From: a virus
Length of the DNA: 24,586 bases
Strand: one strand, 5' to 3'
Virus record (IMG/VR): IMGVR_UViG_3300022200_005971
Span: 1-24,586 of that record
The notes below the pieces were generated by a model. It saw only the letters and a program-made list of their open reading frames with translations, had not been told where the DNA came from and ran no database searches. Below, in pieces: positions 6,341 to 14,132 of the stretch; position 1 is the stretch's first letter, and each line of letters starts with the position of its first letter. The translations under genes were made by a program, and so were the position numbers.

Positions 6341-7510
6341 ATGGCTAACTCAATTAGTGCATTGAATCCTGAGAATTGGAAACCGATTGTACAGGATTAC
6401 CTTAACAACATGCTTGTTGCTATGGATATTGCGAATACTAAATGTGTTCCTTATCTTAACGACGGTGATGCTGTTAACTTCCCTTATGTAAGTGATGTTC
6501 GTGTACAAGATCTTGTACAAGGTACTGACCTTACTATTGACGCCATCAGTGCTACACAAGACACACTGACTGTTGATCAATCTCGTGCTGTGACTTTCCA
6601 AATTCATCCAGTACAAGAAAAGCAAGCTAAAGCTAAGTATGGTCTAGACCTTGCTTACCAAGCTGCTTACCAACTAAGAAACGACATCGACCAAGCTGTA
6701 ATCGTTTCTGGTGTAAACAACGCTGCTACAGAACTAGAATCTGCTGCTGTTACTACTTCTGCATCTAGCATTTACGAATACATGACAGAAGCTAGATCAT
6801 CTTTAGTTCGTGCTAACGCTGGTGACGGTGAACATTTCGCTGTTATGCCACCTGAAGAAGTTGCTAAGCTTGAACAATCATTCGTTGCTAATGGTTTCGT
6901 TCTAGGCGATAAAACACTTGAAAGAGGATTCCAAGGTTCAGTTAACGGATTCAAGGTTTACGCTTCAAACAACACTCCATCACAAGTTGTTCTTGCGATG
7001 GGAACACAACCAACAAACGGAGACACATTTACTTTGTTCGGTATTACATGGACATGGGTAACTGATGGTACTGCTGCAAACCCAGGAGAAATCAATATCG
7101 GTGCTAACGTAGCTGATGCTAAGGCTATCCTTAAGACAGCTCTTAATGGAACTACTCCACCTTCTGCTGGTGATTACGTTCAAGTTTCAACTGATAGCAG
7201 AAGAAAACTACAAAACGCTCAACTTGAAGCTGCTACTTTCTCAGGAGACAACATGACAATTACTGCTTACGGTAGAATGTCACCTGCTGAAACTTTCACA
7301 GCTGCTGGCAATGTTTTCGGAGATGAAGAGACAAGCATCCTATTCGGACGTTCTGGTGCTATCTCTCTAGGTCTTCAAATGCAACCTGAGCTATACATCA
7401 GAGACCAAGAAGCAAACATTGGAAAGAACTACATTACACACACATTGTACGGTGTAGCTACTTTCGAAAGAGACAAACAAAGATTGGTAACTCTACCAGT
7501 TGTTTACTAA
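6341..7510 (+). CDS. Major capsid protein with an inserted beta domain
   Basis: A 389-residue protein after the scaffold, expected to form the head shell in an HK97-like fold. The N-terminal part (1-213), with DAVNFPYVSDV, a helical segment around 100-125 and the GFQGSVNGFKVYASNN stretch (197-211), and the C-terminal part (335-389, LFGRSGAISLGLQ then TFERDKQRLVTLPV) resemble coat proteins of short-tailed phages. Between them, about residues 214-335, lies a beta-rich insert (GDTFTLFGITWTWV, then a helix VADAKAILKTALNG). This resembles the small structural domain found inserted in or appended to many phage capsid proteins and would project from the shell. C-ending codons (AAC, TTC, TAC) are frequent compared with the terminase gene, as expected for high expression. 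Confidence 0.88.
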   Translation: MANSISALNPENWKPIVQDYLNNMLVAMDIANTKCVPYLNDGDAVNFPYVSDVRVQDLVQGTDLTIDAISATQDTLTVDQSRAVTFQIHPVQEKQAKAKYGLDLAYQAAYQLRNDIDQAVIVSGVNNAATELESAAVTTSASSIYEYMTEARSSLVRANAGDGEHFAVMPPEEVAKLEQSFVANGFVLGDKTLERGFQGSVNGFKVYASNNTPSQVVLAMGTQPTNGDTFTLFGITWTWVTDGTAANPGEINIGANVADAKAILKTALNGTTPPSAGDYVQVSTDSRRKLQNAQLEAATFSGDNMTITAYGRMSPAETFTAAGNVFGDEETSILFGRSGAISLGLQMQPELYIRDQEANIGKNYITHTLYGVATFERDKQRLVTLPVVY

Positions 7511-7523
7511 CAGGTAGTTAATC

Positions 7524-7577
7524 TCTTTTAGGCGGGTGGGGGTGGATTAAGTTCTACGCCCGCCCATAAAGGGATTA
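7524..7577 (+). promoter_or_regulatory. Structured RNA element, copy 1 (after the capsid gene)
   Basis: Lies 13 bases past the capsid stop. GGCGGGTG (7531-7538) pairs with CGCCCGCC (7557-7564); a GGGG bulge follows (7539-7542), then a short upper stem TGGA/TCTA (7543-7546 and 7553-7556) and a 6-nt loop. It is preceded by CTCTTTTA and followed by CATAAAGGGATTA (7565-7577). No T-run follows, so it is not a standard intrinsic terminator. A second copy with the same architecture lies at 8081-8134. Confidence 0.65.
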
Positions 7578-7603
7578 AGCCTAAATAACTAACTAAATTA
7601 AAT

Positions 7604-8080
7604 ATGACAGCAAAAAATCCACAACTAGCAGATAAAATCATTATCAGAGAGCAGCTTGGAGGGGGAATTTATTTCTCAGACGACACAGCAACACCTATTT
7701 TAGGGGTCGTTGAGGGTGGTAGTGGTGAAGTAGGGCTAGCATTAGAGCTTGACCATATCCAAACTGGATCAATCATTACTAACAACCTTCCTCTATATAT
7801 TGGAGGAGTCACAACAGTGACAGGGGCAGGAGCGATTGCTACCAATTCTTCTGTTGTAGCGGTTGTGACTACTGGTGCAGATGCTTTAACTCTAGGGGAT
7901 GGTGATCAAGGGCAATTTATGTATATTTACATGAAAAACTTTGGGGGTGATGGCACTCTTACTCCAACAAATCTATTGGGAGGAACGGCAATTACTTTTA
8001 GTGCTGTAGGTGACACAGCTCAATTATTTTTTGACGGATCAGATTGGGTAATGATGGGAGGTAGCGCAACGCTAGCGTAA
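7604..8080 (+). CDS. Probable head decoration or minor virion protein
   Basis: A 158-residue protein rich in Gly, Thr, Ala and Val with alternating beta-like segments (for example QGQFMYIYMKNFGGDG, then TAQLFFDGSDWVMMGG near the C-terminus). No catalytic motif or membrane segment; no family recognised. Its place directly after the capsid gene, with a leader carrying one conserved hairpin and a trailer carrying the other, suggests an abundant capsid-associated product such as a decoration (cement) protein. The closing 'ADTAQLFFDGSDW'-type beta-strands also occur in small phage head proteins, but this is a weak resemblance. The start is preceded by TAACTAACTAAATTAAAT and has no Shine-Dalgarno sequence. 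Confidence 0.65.
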   Translation: MTAKNPQLADKIIIREQLGGGIYFSDDTATPILGVVEGGSGEVGLALELDHIQTGSIITNNLPLYIGGVTTVTGAGAIATNSSVVAVVTTGADALTLGDGDQGQFMYIYMKNFGGDGTLTPTNLLGGTAITFSAVGDTAQLFFDGSDWVMMGGSATLA

Positions 8081-8134
8081 TTCTTTTTAGGCGGGTGGGG
8101 CTAGCTTCGGCTAGGCTCGCTCATAAAGGGATTA
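8081..8134 (+). promoter_or_regulatory. Structured RNA element, copy 2
   Basis: Begins at the stop codon of the preceding gene. GGCGGGT (8090-8096) pairs with GCTCGCT (8115-8121) through wobbles; the same GGGG bulge follows (8097-8100), then a 5-bp upper stem CTAGC/GCTAG capped by a TTCG tetraloop (8106-8109). It is preceded by TTCTTTTTA and followed by CATAAAGGGATTA (8122-8134), identical to copy 1. The upper stem has a wholly different sequence from copy 1 yet still pairs, which argues that structure is under selection. Confidence 0.65.
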
Positions 8135-8164
8135 TGGCGATAATAACTAAATAAACTAAATATT

Positions 8165-9151
8165 ATGCCAGGAGGACTAATAAATTCTAACCAACAAGCG
8201 CAAGTTTCAGAGCAACGAAGAATGCCAGTTGACAATGTTGGTTCAGATTCAATTCAAACAATTAGCGGCGAAACTTTAAGCCTATACTATTACAACGCTG
8301 GTGTGCTAACTGCTGATGCAGGTCAAGCAGCTGGAACAGTAGTTGTTGCTAAGTTCGCCAACAGAAACATTAAGAACGCGCTAGGGGATGTTACAGGTAC
8401 ACACCTTGATACTTCTGTGTCTTTCACTACAGGGACAATTTTTACTGAGTTGGTTGAGTTTCCAGCTAAAGTGGCTGAAACATGGGATAGAGCAGAAGGA
8501 GATACTAAGGCTGAAGCTATTACTGATGGATTCACAAATGGTCAATACTGTATTGATCACAGAACGGGTACGTTGTATGGGGTTAAGGCAACTAATGGAA
8601 CAAGCGACACAGTTTCTTATAAGATCGAAACAAGTGCTTCTTCTTCCCCTAGTGGGGTCCCTTCTGTAGTAAAGATAGTTGACGGAGATGGTGATTTTGC
8701 TTCAGTAACAACAGGTGGTAGTCTAAATGTCCAATCAGACGCTTACGATTCAGGGACAGGGTCAGACAAGGTTTATAATATCAACCCTCTAAACGAGCTT
8801 CACTTTGAGGAAACCTTAGCGGACGTAACAAATGGTACAGATGGAACATACTACTATTATGTAGATATGGACGGAGCTAAACATTTCTCAGCTCAATTAG
8901 AGTTGAGTGGAGGTTCTGGTACTTGCACAGTAACTGTTGAGGCTACGAATCAAGATGACGGGACAGCAGCTGCTTCTTGTGCTTACCAAGATGTAACTAA
9001 CGGACTGTTTGGTGCAGCTTCTTACACGGCTAGTGATTTCTTGATTGCTGACACTGCGATGAGCTTCAAGTATATCCGTTATAAAGTTGTTGCTAGTACA
9101 GCTGCAGCAAATGACGCAGACTGGACTATATATCATAAAAAACAATACTAA
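8165..9151 (+). CDS. Beta-rich virion protein, possible head fibre or decoration protein
   Basis: Encodes 328 residues with no recognised family name. The sequence is beta-rich throughout: an N-terminal SGETLSLYYYNAGVLTADAG-type strand region, a central ITDGFTNGQYCIDHRTGTLYGVKAT segment (about residues 120-145), which resembles a common phage structural motif 'G..Y.ID..TG.LYG', and a C-terminal jelly-roll-like part from about 205 (YYYYVDMDGAKHFSAQLELS to YIRYKVVAS). No signal peptide or catalytic motif. It is likely a surface structure on the head or at the head-tail junction. The start leader is A/T-rich (ACTAAATATT) and lacks a Shine-Dalgarno sequence. The stop overlaps the next start (TAATG). 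Confidence 0.7.
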   Translation: MPGGLINSNQQAQVSEQRRMPVDNVGSDSIQTISGETLSLYYYNAGVLTADAGQAAGTVVVAKFANRNIKNALGDVTGTHLDTSVSFTTGTIFTELVEFPAKVAETWDRAEGDTKAEAITDGFTNGQYCIDHRTGTLYGVKATNGTSDTVSYKIETSASSSPSGVPSVVKIVDGDGDFASVTTGGSLNVQSDAYDSGTGSDKVYNINPLNELHFEETLADVTNGTDGTYYYYVDMDGAKHFSAQLELSGGSGTCTVTVEATNQDDGTAAASCAYQDVTNGLFGAASYTASDFLIADTAMSFKYIRYKVVASTAAANDADWTIYHKKQY

Positions 9152-9687
9152 TGGCTACATTGACATCACAAGTAGGCGCAAGCAGTGGAGCAGCTGGAAG
9201 TCAATTGGTAGCCGTTATGTCTGCCCCAGTTGACGTTCATTCTACCACTAATGAAACGACATTATTGTCCTTCACTCTTCCTGGAGGAGGGCTGGGTACT
9301 GCCAACATGATCCAGGCGCAAATTTTACTTTCTGATTTTGATACAAGTACTACCAACGGAGTTACGTTCAGGCTAAAGTATGGAAGCACTACTATCGCTT
9401 CTTATATATTTGACGACTGCGGGACAGTGAGTAATGCAAACGGCGTTATTATCGCAAACATGTACGCGGCAGGTGCAACTAATGCACAAGGTGGGTCTAT
9501 TGCTGTACAAGTAATGGCTCACAACGACGGAGCAGAATCTTTCTCTGTTCACAACACTGGCACTGGGGCTGAAGATAGCACAGGTGATTTAACATTCTCT
9601 ATTACTGCACAGCCAGAAACAAGTTCTGCTTCCGTTGGAACTACTGCTCAAACAGGGTATGCAATGTTGGCAACGATGGCAGCATAA
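9151..9687 (+). CDS. Single-module beta structural protein, paralogous to the fibre C-terminus
   Basis: A 178-residue protein whose region 37-153 is clearly related to residues 477-585 of the fibre protein at 16374-18194. Shared landmarks in the same order are LGT-N, SD-D, LKYGST (75-80 here, 515-520 there), an AAG-T-AQ-G stretch, and a closing AEDSTG-LT-S (140-150 here). The rest is Ala/Ser/Thr/Gly-rich. The shared module is likely a jelly-roll or receptor-binding knob; free-standing here, it may decorate the head or form a small fibre. Translation probably follows reinitiation, since its ATG overlaps the preceding stop. Function beyond 'structural' is inferred. Confidence 0.7.
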   Translation: MATLTSQVGASSGAAGSQLVAVMSAPVDVHSTTNETTLLSFTLPGGGLGTANMIQAQILLSDFDTSTTNGVTFRLKYGSTTIASYIFDDCGTVSNANGVIIANMYAAGATNAQGGSIAVQVMAHNDGAESFSVHNTGTGAEDSTGDLTFSITAQPETSSASVGTTAQTGYAMLATMAA

Positions 9688-9704
9688 TTTAACTAATTAA
9701 AAAC

Positions 9705-10004
9705 ATGACTAATACAATTCTAAAATACATTCCTGCGGAGGAGCTCGTAGAAGCGCCGAAAGAGGAAGTGGTGGAGTCTACACCGAACATTACAAAGACT
9801 CGTGTAGAGGAAGCAGTTAAATATCTAAAATGGATTGGAGTTAATCCAGTACCATTAGATCAATCTGAATATGGAGGGAAAGGGTACAAAGAAATTGCTA
9901 AAGCAGTTGGTTTAACTGAAGGGCAAGTAAAACTTTTGCACGAAGAATATCGGCAAGCTAAAGCAGAAGTTAATAAACAAGAAGAAGTAACAGAAACACT
10001 ATAA
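9705..10004 (+). CDS. Small helical protein with helix-turn-helix-like segment
   Basis: Encodes 99 residues. An acidic N-terminus (EELVEAPKEEVVEST) leads to helices and then YKEIAKAVGLTEGQVKLLHEEY (61-82), which has the spacing of a helix-turn-helix (IAKAVGL, turn, GQVKLLHEEY). The C-terminus is charged. It could bind DNA, but within a run of structural genes it may equally be an assembly or head-completion factor whose helices only resemble that motif. The leader TTAACTAATTAAAAAC is of the A/T-rich type seen across the operon. The stop overlaps the start of the next gene (TAATG at 10002-10006). No family is named with confidence. Confidence 0.65.
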   Translation: MTNTILKYIPAEELVEAPKEEVVESTPNITKTRVEEAVKYLKWIGVNPVPLDQSEYGGKGYKEIAKAVGLTEGQVKLLHEEYRQAKAEVNKQEEVTETL

Positions 10005-10564
10005 TGGCACAACTAACATCACATCAAGCGAACAGACAGCCGTATGTTAACACTGAACACTCTGATAGTGTAGAAGGATCAGCGCTGCGTTCAGGGGGCA
10101 GGAGTGTTCAAGCAGAAATTACTCTGGGCGCAAACAATGCATCTGAGTCAATTAATGTATTTCAGATAACTGGTCCTATTGAAGGGCAAGCTCTACATGC
10201 GGTAGTCACAGATGCCACCACTTTAACTAATTGTACAGGGTGTTACTTTGATTTATGGGACGGGACGTCCTCAGTAGTATTAACGAAGATGACTGGAGCT
10301 GCTTTAAGTGGCGAAGCAGTGGGAACAGTGATGATTAAGTCTAGCACTGCGTCGTCAGCACTACAGGTGGTTAGTAATGCGGCTGGGACTTTATATGAGT
10401 CGTCAGGGGGCAAACTGTTCCAGCATTTTTCTGTAGTACAGAAGGACAGTACGAATACATATATAAGATTTAACTACACAACAACAGATACCCCTATCAA
10501 TGCAAAGATAGAGGTTGGGATGCATTATGGCTTGCTGGATGGAGGTTCAGTAGCAGTAGTCTAA
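10004..10564 (+). CDS. Beta-rich virion protein (unnamed)
   Basis: Encodes 186 residues, mostly predicted beta-strands with Ser/Thr/Gly/Ala loops. Landmarks are ASESINVFQITGPIEGQALH (about 47-66), CYFDLWDGTSSVVLTKMTGA (about 80-99) and a final INAKIEVGMHYGLLDGG. There is no signal peptide, membrane segment or enzyme motif. The pattern suggests a jelly-roll type structural protein, as in its neighbours at 8165-9151 and 9151-9687, but I see no clear sequence match to them. The ATG overlaps the preceding stop codon, so expression is coupled to the 99-residue gene upstream. Likely a head or tail surface component. Confidence 0.65.
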   Translation: MAQLTSHQANRQPYVNTEHSDSVEGSALRSGGRSVQAEITLGANNASESINVFQITGPIEGQALHAVVTDATTLTNCTGCYFDLWDGTSSVVLTKMTGAALSGEAVGTVMIKSSTASSALQVVSNAAGTLYESSGGKLFQHFSVVQKDSTNTYIRFNYTTTDTPINAKIEVGMHYGLLDGGSVAVV

Positions 10565-10576
10565 CTAAAATAAATT

Positions 10577-11893
10577 ATGTCATATCCAATTATAAACAGT
10601 GTAGGATGGAAGTTTAGGGAGACGTTTGATAGCGTTGGTAGTGTTTTGGCTAATGGAGGTGAGATCAATGGGGATGCTACAGTTGATGATGGTGGGAGTT
10701 TTCCTACTAATGGGTCTTCTATCTTCTATCAAGCTGCATTCTATGGGCAAGAGATATCTGTAGAGATAGACGTTGATTTAACTTTTGTTTCTGGCAGTTA
10801 TCAAGCTCTTGTTTCTAATAGAGGCGAAATAGCTGATACCTATTTCGAATGTTCGATTGACAACACCGCTTCAACAACAGATAAGAAGATGTTGTGGCTT
10901 GGCGGATCATTAAGGCTATCCACTGCTACAATCCCAAGCACAACGAAAAAGCTTTTGTATGTTAAAGATTCTTCTAACAATATTACATTTTACGCAGATG
11001 GGGTTAAGGTTGGGAATACGGTAGCTGGTACTGCTCTTACAACTCCTACTCTGAATTTATATATTGGGAACGTCTTTAGTGGGATATATCCTGCTAAGTC
11101 AACTATTCACAATGTTAATATTTACCAAAGAGCATTGTCAGCAGAGGAAGCTCTCGATCTTTTTGAACAAGACACTTACCAAGAAGTTGATGACTCACAA
11201 TTCTTAGTTAGCCTTCCATTAAGAAGTAATTACAATGACGGTTCAGATCAAGTTACAGTTAATAGAGGTAGCCTAGGCGGAACAGTGCGGCTAGGGGATG
11301 GCTCTACATCAAACACTTTTCCCACTCAGCTCTATCCGAAGGGGATGAGCTTTGATGGGGGAGCTGATAACTACCTTGAGATGGCTGGGCAAACTGATCT
11401 AGACAATGTTTTTGATACAGGTGCCTCATTGGTAATTGACTTGTCTCTTGCAGGTACAGGTAATGGTGGGGCAGGGCGAATTCTCTCTAAGGGTGACATA
11501 GCAGCTGGATGGGCTTTGTATGTAACTGCATCTGGGTCTGGGTATAGGGTTACTTTGTCGAAAAAGTTTAGCTCTGCTACTGGGGCTTGGTATCTGACAA
11601 ATGCACTCACTTTTGGCAAGAGATATCATCTTGTGCTCAGCTATGATGCCAGTTCTACAAGCAATGTGCCGAGCGTTGTTTTGAATGGAGAAAGCGTTGG
11701 TGTGTCGACATCAGCTGCGCCATCAGGGACAAGCAGCCCAGATGCTGATGAGGCTCTTTTTATAGGAGATAACAATGTGCACTCTAGATGGATAGATGGC
11801 ATTATATACGGGTGCGGAATTTTCCCAGGGCTGATTACTCCAACTCAAGCTAAATGGCTTTACCAGAAAGATATGAATTTAATTAATCAATAA
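10577..11893 (+). CDS. Two-domain LamG-like (concanavalin-like) virion protein
   Basis: A 438-residue protein with two LamG-like beta-sandwich modules, about residues 10-195 and 208-432. Landmarks of the fold: an opening strand (KFRETFDS; FLVSLPLRSNYND), a middle 'FYADGVKVG' (module 1) and 'VVLNGESVGVS' (module 2) strand-turn-strand, a 'LYIGN/LFIGDN' strand, a 'GIIYGCGIF / STIHNVNIY' strand, and a final helix after the domain ('LSAEEALDLFEQ', 'ITPTQAKWLYQ'). LamG-like domains commonly bind carbohydrate, so a role in adhesion to host surface or mucus glycans is plausible. The stop overlaps the start of another LamG-type gene at 11893, so both are made together. Confidence 0.75.
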   Translation: MSYPIINSVGWKFRETFDSVGSVLANGGEINGDATVDDGGSFPTNGSSIFYQAAFYGQEISVEIDVDLTFVSGSYQALVSNRGEIADTYFECSIDNTASTTDKKMLWLGGSLRLSTATIPSTTKKLLYVKDSSNNITFYADGVKVGNTVAGTALTTPTLNLYIGNVFSGIYPAKSTIHNVNIYQRALSAEEALDLFEQDTYQEVDDSQFLVSLPLRSNYNDGSDQVTVNRGSLGGTVRLGDGSTSNTFPTQLYPKGMSFDGGADNYLEMAGQTDLDNVFDTGASLVIDLSLAGTGNGGAGRILSKGDIAAGWALYVTASGSGYRVTLSKKFSSATGAWYLTNALTFGKRYHLVLSYDASSTSNVPSVVLNGESVGVSTSAAPSGTSSPDADEALFIGDNNVHSRWIDGIIYGCGIFPGLITPTQAKWLYQKDMNLINQ

Positions 11894-13866
11894 TGGCAAC
11901 AATCAAACAACAATATGCAGCTAACCTAGTTGCCAGTCACGATTTCCGAAAAGGGACTTTCAATGATTTAAGCTCAACTGGTGCCGATTTGTCACCTAAT
12001 GGAACTCCGTATGCGACAAGAACGCCATGGGGAAACGCCTACGCTTTAAGAAATAGCTCATACTTTGAAGTTTCTACGGCAAGCTATCCTGATTTAAATG
12101 TGGCTGGAGATGTTACTTTTGGCGGAGTGTTTCACTGGGGCAAGGTGCATACTGCCAATAGCTATTTATTGGGGCATGGGGGAAGTGCTGAAACTGAGGC
12201 TACTAACATTCTATATTCCCTTAGAGTGAACGCTAATGGGACTAGTGTTTCATGCCTACATGAATATGGTGCTGGGGTTAATGTTGCAGTAAATACAACT
12301 GGTTTCACAGTGAAGCCTGGCATCAATTTCTTAATGGCTACAAGAGATACAGTTAATAAAACTTACACAATTTGCCTTAATGGGGCGTGTGAGGAACTCT
12401 CGTATTCAGATAATCCGTCTGGTGGAACGACTGCTGATTATATGGTGGGGTCGTTAGCAGGTGCAGCTCCAATGCCAGCAGATATTTTATGGACACAAAC
12501 TTACAATACAAGTATGTCACAGGCTGAGCTTTGCCAAATGTATGAAGAATGGCAGCAAGAGGAGTTGATGTTCAGTGTGCCTAAAAAGACAATCTTGCCT
12601 ACAGGAACAATGGCAGCAGGATTGCCTGAGCCAATTCTTGAGTACGATATGACTATCAATGGTGCAGCCGTTAATGATCTGAGCAGCTCTAATCTGCCAG
12701 CCACAGTGGCTGGATGTATTAATACTGAGGGGCAAATGGGGCAAGGGGTTTTATTTGACGGTAGCACTGATGCTAGATTAGATGTTGGAGTTACAGACCT
12801 TATACATGAGCTATCTAATGCGAGTTTTTGCTTCATGTTAGAGCCTAGTGCTTTTACTGATTTTGATGGATTCCTTACGCAAGGGACATCAACAACTAGC
12901 CGAACAAGAATCGGACTTGGAGGTTCAGGCGCAGGCGTTAATAAAGATATCTTGATTAACTTTGCTAATGGAGGAACAGCAGCTAGTGCGTACACTACAA
13001 ACACACCATTAAATACGAATGCGCCCGCCTTTATTAGAGTTGAGTTTGATGGAGCAGGGGCTACTGATGCTGATAAGGTGAAATTATTTGTGAATGAAGA
13101 TGAACAAACATTAACCTTTTCAGGAGATCAAGCAACCTTACTAGCTCCAGTGTCAGCCAACTTATACGTTGGAGATGATGCAGGGGCGGTTAGTAGAGAA
13201 TTTAGAGGTATAATGAACCACTTAATCATCTTCGATCAAAACTTAACAGATGCTCAAGGGGCATTACTGTACAGCAGATTTACCAAGAAGCTTAATTTAA
13301 ATTTATTGCAAGAGGATATTGTTTGTACAACATCTAGTCAGAATTCAGGAGACCTATCTAACACTGAACTAAAAATCACATCGGGTTCATGGACTGTTGA
13401 AGAGTCATCTGGGCATAAAGGAGCTGTTAATGAAACGTCAGGATTCTTATATTACCCCTCTATTGGAGCCTTTGGGACATGGTGGTTTACTATGAACAAA
13501 GCAGTTTCATCAACACAAACAGGCTGTTTCTTGGTGTGTGGGGAAAAAGATAACTCTGGAACTCAGGAATATTACCTGTTTTCTGACACATCAGCAGAGG
13601 TGAAGCTATGGAATGGTAGCACAACAATTTTAAGCACTGGCTATGATTTAACCGTAGGGGTTGATTATTCTTTCTGCATAACAAGAACCCCTAAGGGAGT
13701 TTTTACCGTATATATTTCGACAGATGGAGGAGCAACCTATACATCAATTGGCACAGTCGAAAGCACAACCCACACAGCAAGTAAATACCTTGTGATAAAA
13801 GGTGAAGCTGGAGATCACTTCAGAGATGTTAAGTATTACCCATTACTAATTGACCCTACTCTTTAA
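11893..13866 (+). CDS. Three-domain LamG-like virion protein
   Basis: A 657-residue protein with three concanavalin-like modules. Module 1 is about residues 10-225 (ends ILWTQTYNTSMSQAELCQMYEEW). Module 2 is about 245-470, with VKLFVNEDEQTL, NLYVGDDAGA and HLIIFDQNLTDAQGALLYSRF, a typical LamG ending. Module 3 is about 475-655, with GVFTVYISTDGGATYTSIG and HFRDVKYYPLLID; it is the least typical. As in the preceding gene, the final helix after modules 1 and 2 ('L..AQ/AE') is the family hallmark. Likely a surface adhesin on the head or tail. The start ATG overlaps the preceding stop (TAATG). Whether any module binds sugar cannot be told from sequence alone. Confidence 0.75.
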   Translation: MATIKQQYAANLVASHDFRKGTFNDLSSTGADLSPNGTPYATRTPWGNAYALRNSSYFEVSTASYPDLNVAGDVTFGGVFHWGKVHTANSYLLGHGGSAETEATNILYSLRVNANGTSVSCLHEYGAGVNVAVNTTGFTVKPGINFLMATRDTVNKTYTICLNGACEELSYSDNPSGGTTADYMVGSLAGAAPMPADILWTQTYNTSMSQAELCQMYEEWQQEELMFSVPKKTILPTGTMAAGLPEPILEYDMTINGAAVNDLSSSNLPATVAGCINTEGQMGQGVLFDGSTDARLDVGVTDLIHELSNASFCFMLEPSAFTDFDGFLTQGTSTTSRTRIGLGGSGAGVNKDILINFANGGTAASAYTTNTPLNTNAPAFIRVEFDGAGATDADKVKLFVNEDEQTLTFSGDQATLLAPVSANLYVGDDAGAVSREFRGIMNHLIIFDQNLTDAQGALLYSRFTKKLNLNLLQEDIVCTTSSQNSGDLSNTELKITSGSWTVEESSGHKGAVNETSGFLYYPSIGAFGTWWFTMNKAVSSTQTGCFLVCGEKDNSGTQEYYLFSDTSAEVKLWNGSTTILSTGYDLTVGVDYSFCITRTPKGVFTVYISTDGGATYTSIGTVESTTHTASKYLVIKGEAGDHFRDVKYYPLLIDPTL

Positions 13867-13867
13867 C

Positions 13868-14113
13868 ATGCAAGCTATGGTCGCAGAATTCAGCTTAGAA
13901 CTTATAGGACTTTTAATCACACTGACAACAACTGTTATTGGTGGAGTTTTCTTTGTAACCAAAGTCTGGGCGCTAGCTCGTGATAATAGGGAGGAGATCA
14001 ATGGTATTAAAGGAGATATCAAGGATATAAAAAACGAGAGTAAAGACGTTACAGATCGAATGGCAAGAATTGAAACAAAGATTGATCTACTCCTAGAGCA
14101 GGTCAAGAAATAG
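13868..14113 (+). CDS. Small single-TM coiled-coil protein (holin-like?)
   Basis: An 81-residue protein from the ATG at 13868 (MQAMVAEF). An upstream in-frame TTG at 13850 would lie inside the end of the preceding gene and is less likely. One hydrophobic helix (about residues 9-32: LIGLLITLTTTVIGGVFFVT) is followed by a charged coiled coil (about 36-80) with heptad-like Ile/Leu spacing (INGIKGDIKDIKNES, then MARIETKIDLLLEQ). The layout resembles small holin-like or XhlA-like phage membrane proteins, although XhlA usually has the order reversed (coil then TM). It sits amid virion genes, not beside the peptidases, so a virion membrane-contact role is also possible. Confidence 0.65.
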   Translation: MQAMVAEFSLELIGLLITLTTTVIGGVFFVTKVWALARDNREEINGIKGDIKDIKNESKDVTDRMARIETKIDLLLEQVKK

Positions 14114-14132
14114 TATTATCTAAAAATTAAAT

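Noticed and set aside
7531-7577. Intrinsic terminator after the capsid gene
   Set aside because: The stem is GC-rich but is followed by CATAAAGGGATTA with no T-run, and the same structure recurs after the next gene inside what looks like one operon.
12501-13004. A 167-residue open frame on the minus strand inside the three-domain LamG gene
   Set aside because: It lies wholly opposite a well-supported gene, has no recognisable domain, and its Pro/Ser/Leu-rich composition is what the reverse of a Gly/Thr/Ala-rich gene gives.
13850-13867. TTG start for the small membrane protein
   Set aside because: It would overlap the end of the preceding gene and add six residues before an ATG at 13868 placed just after that gene's stop; the ATG is the simpler start.
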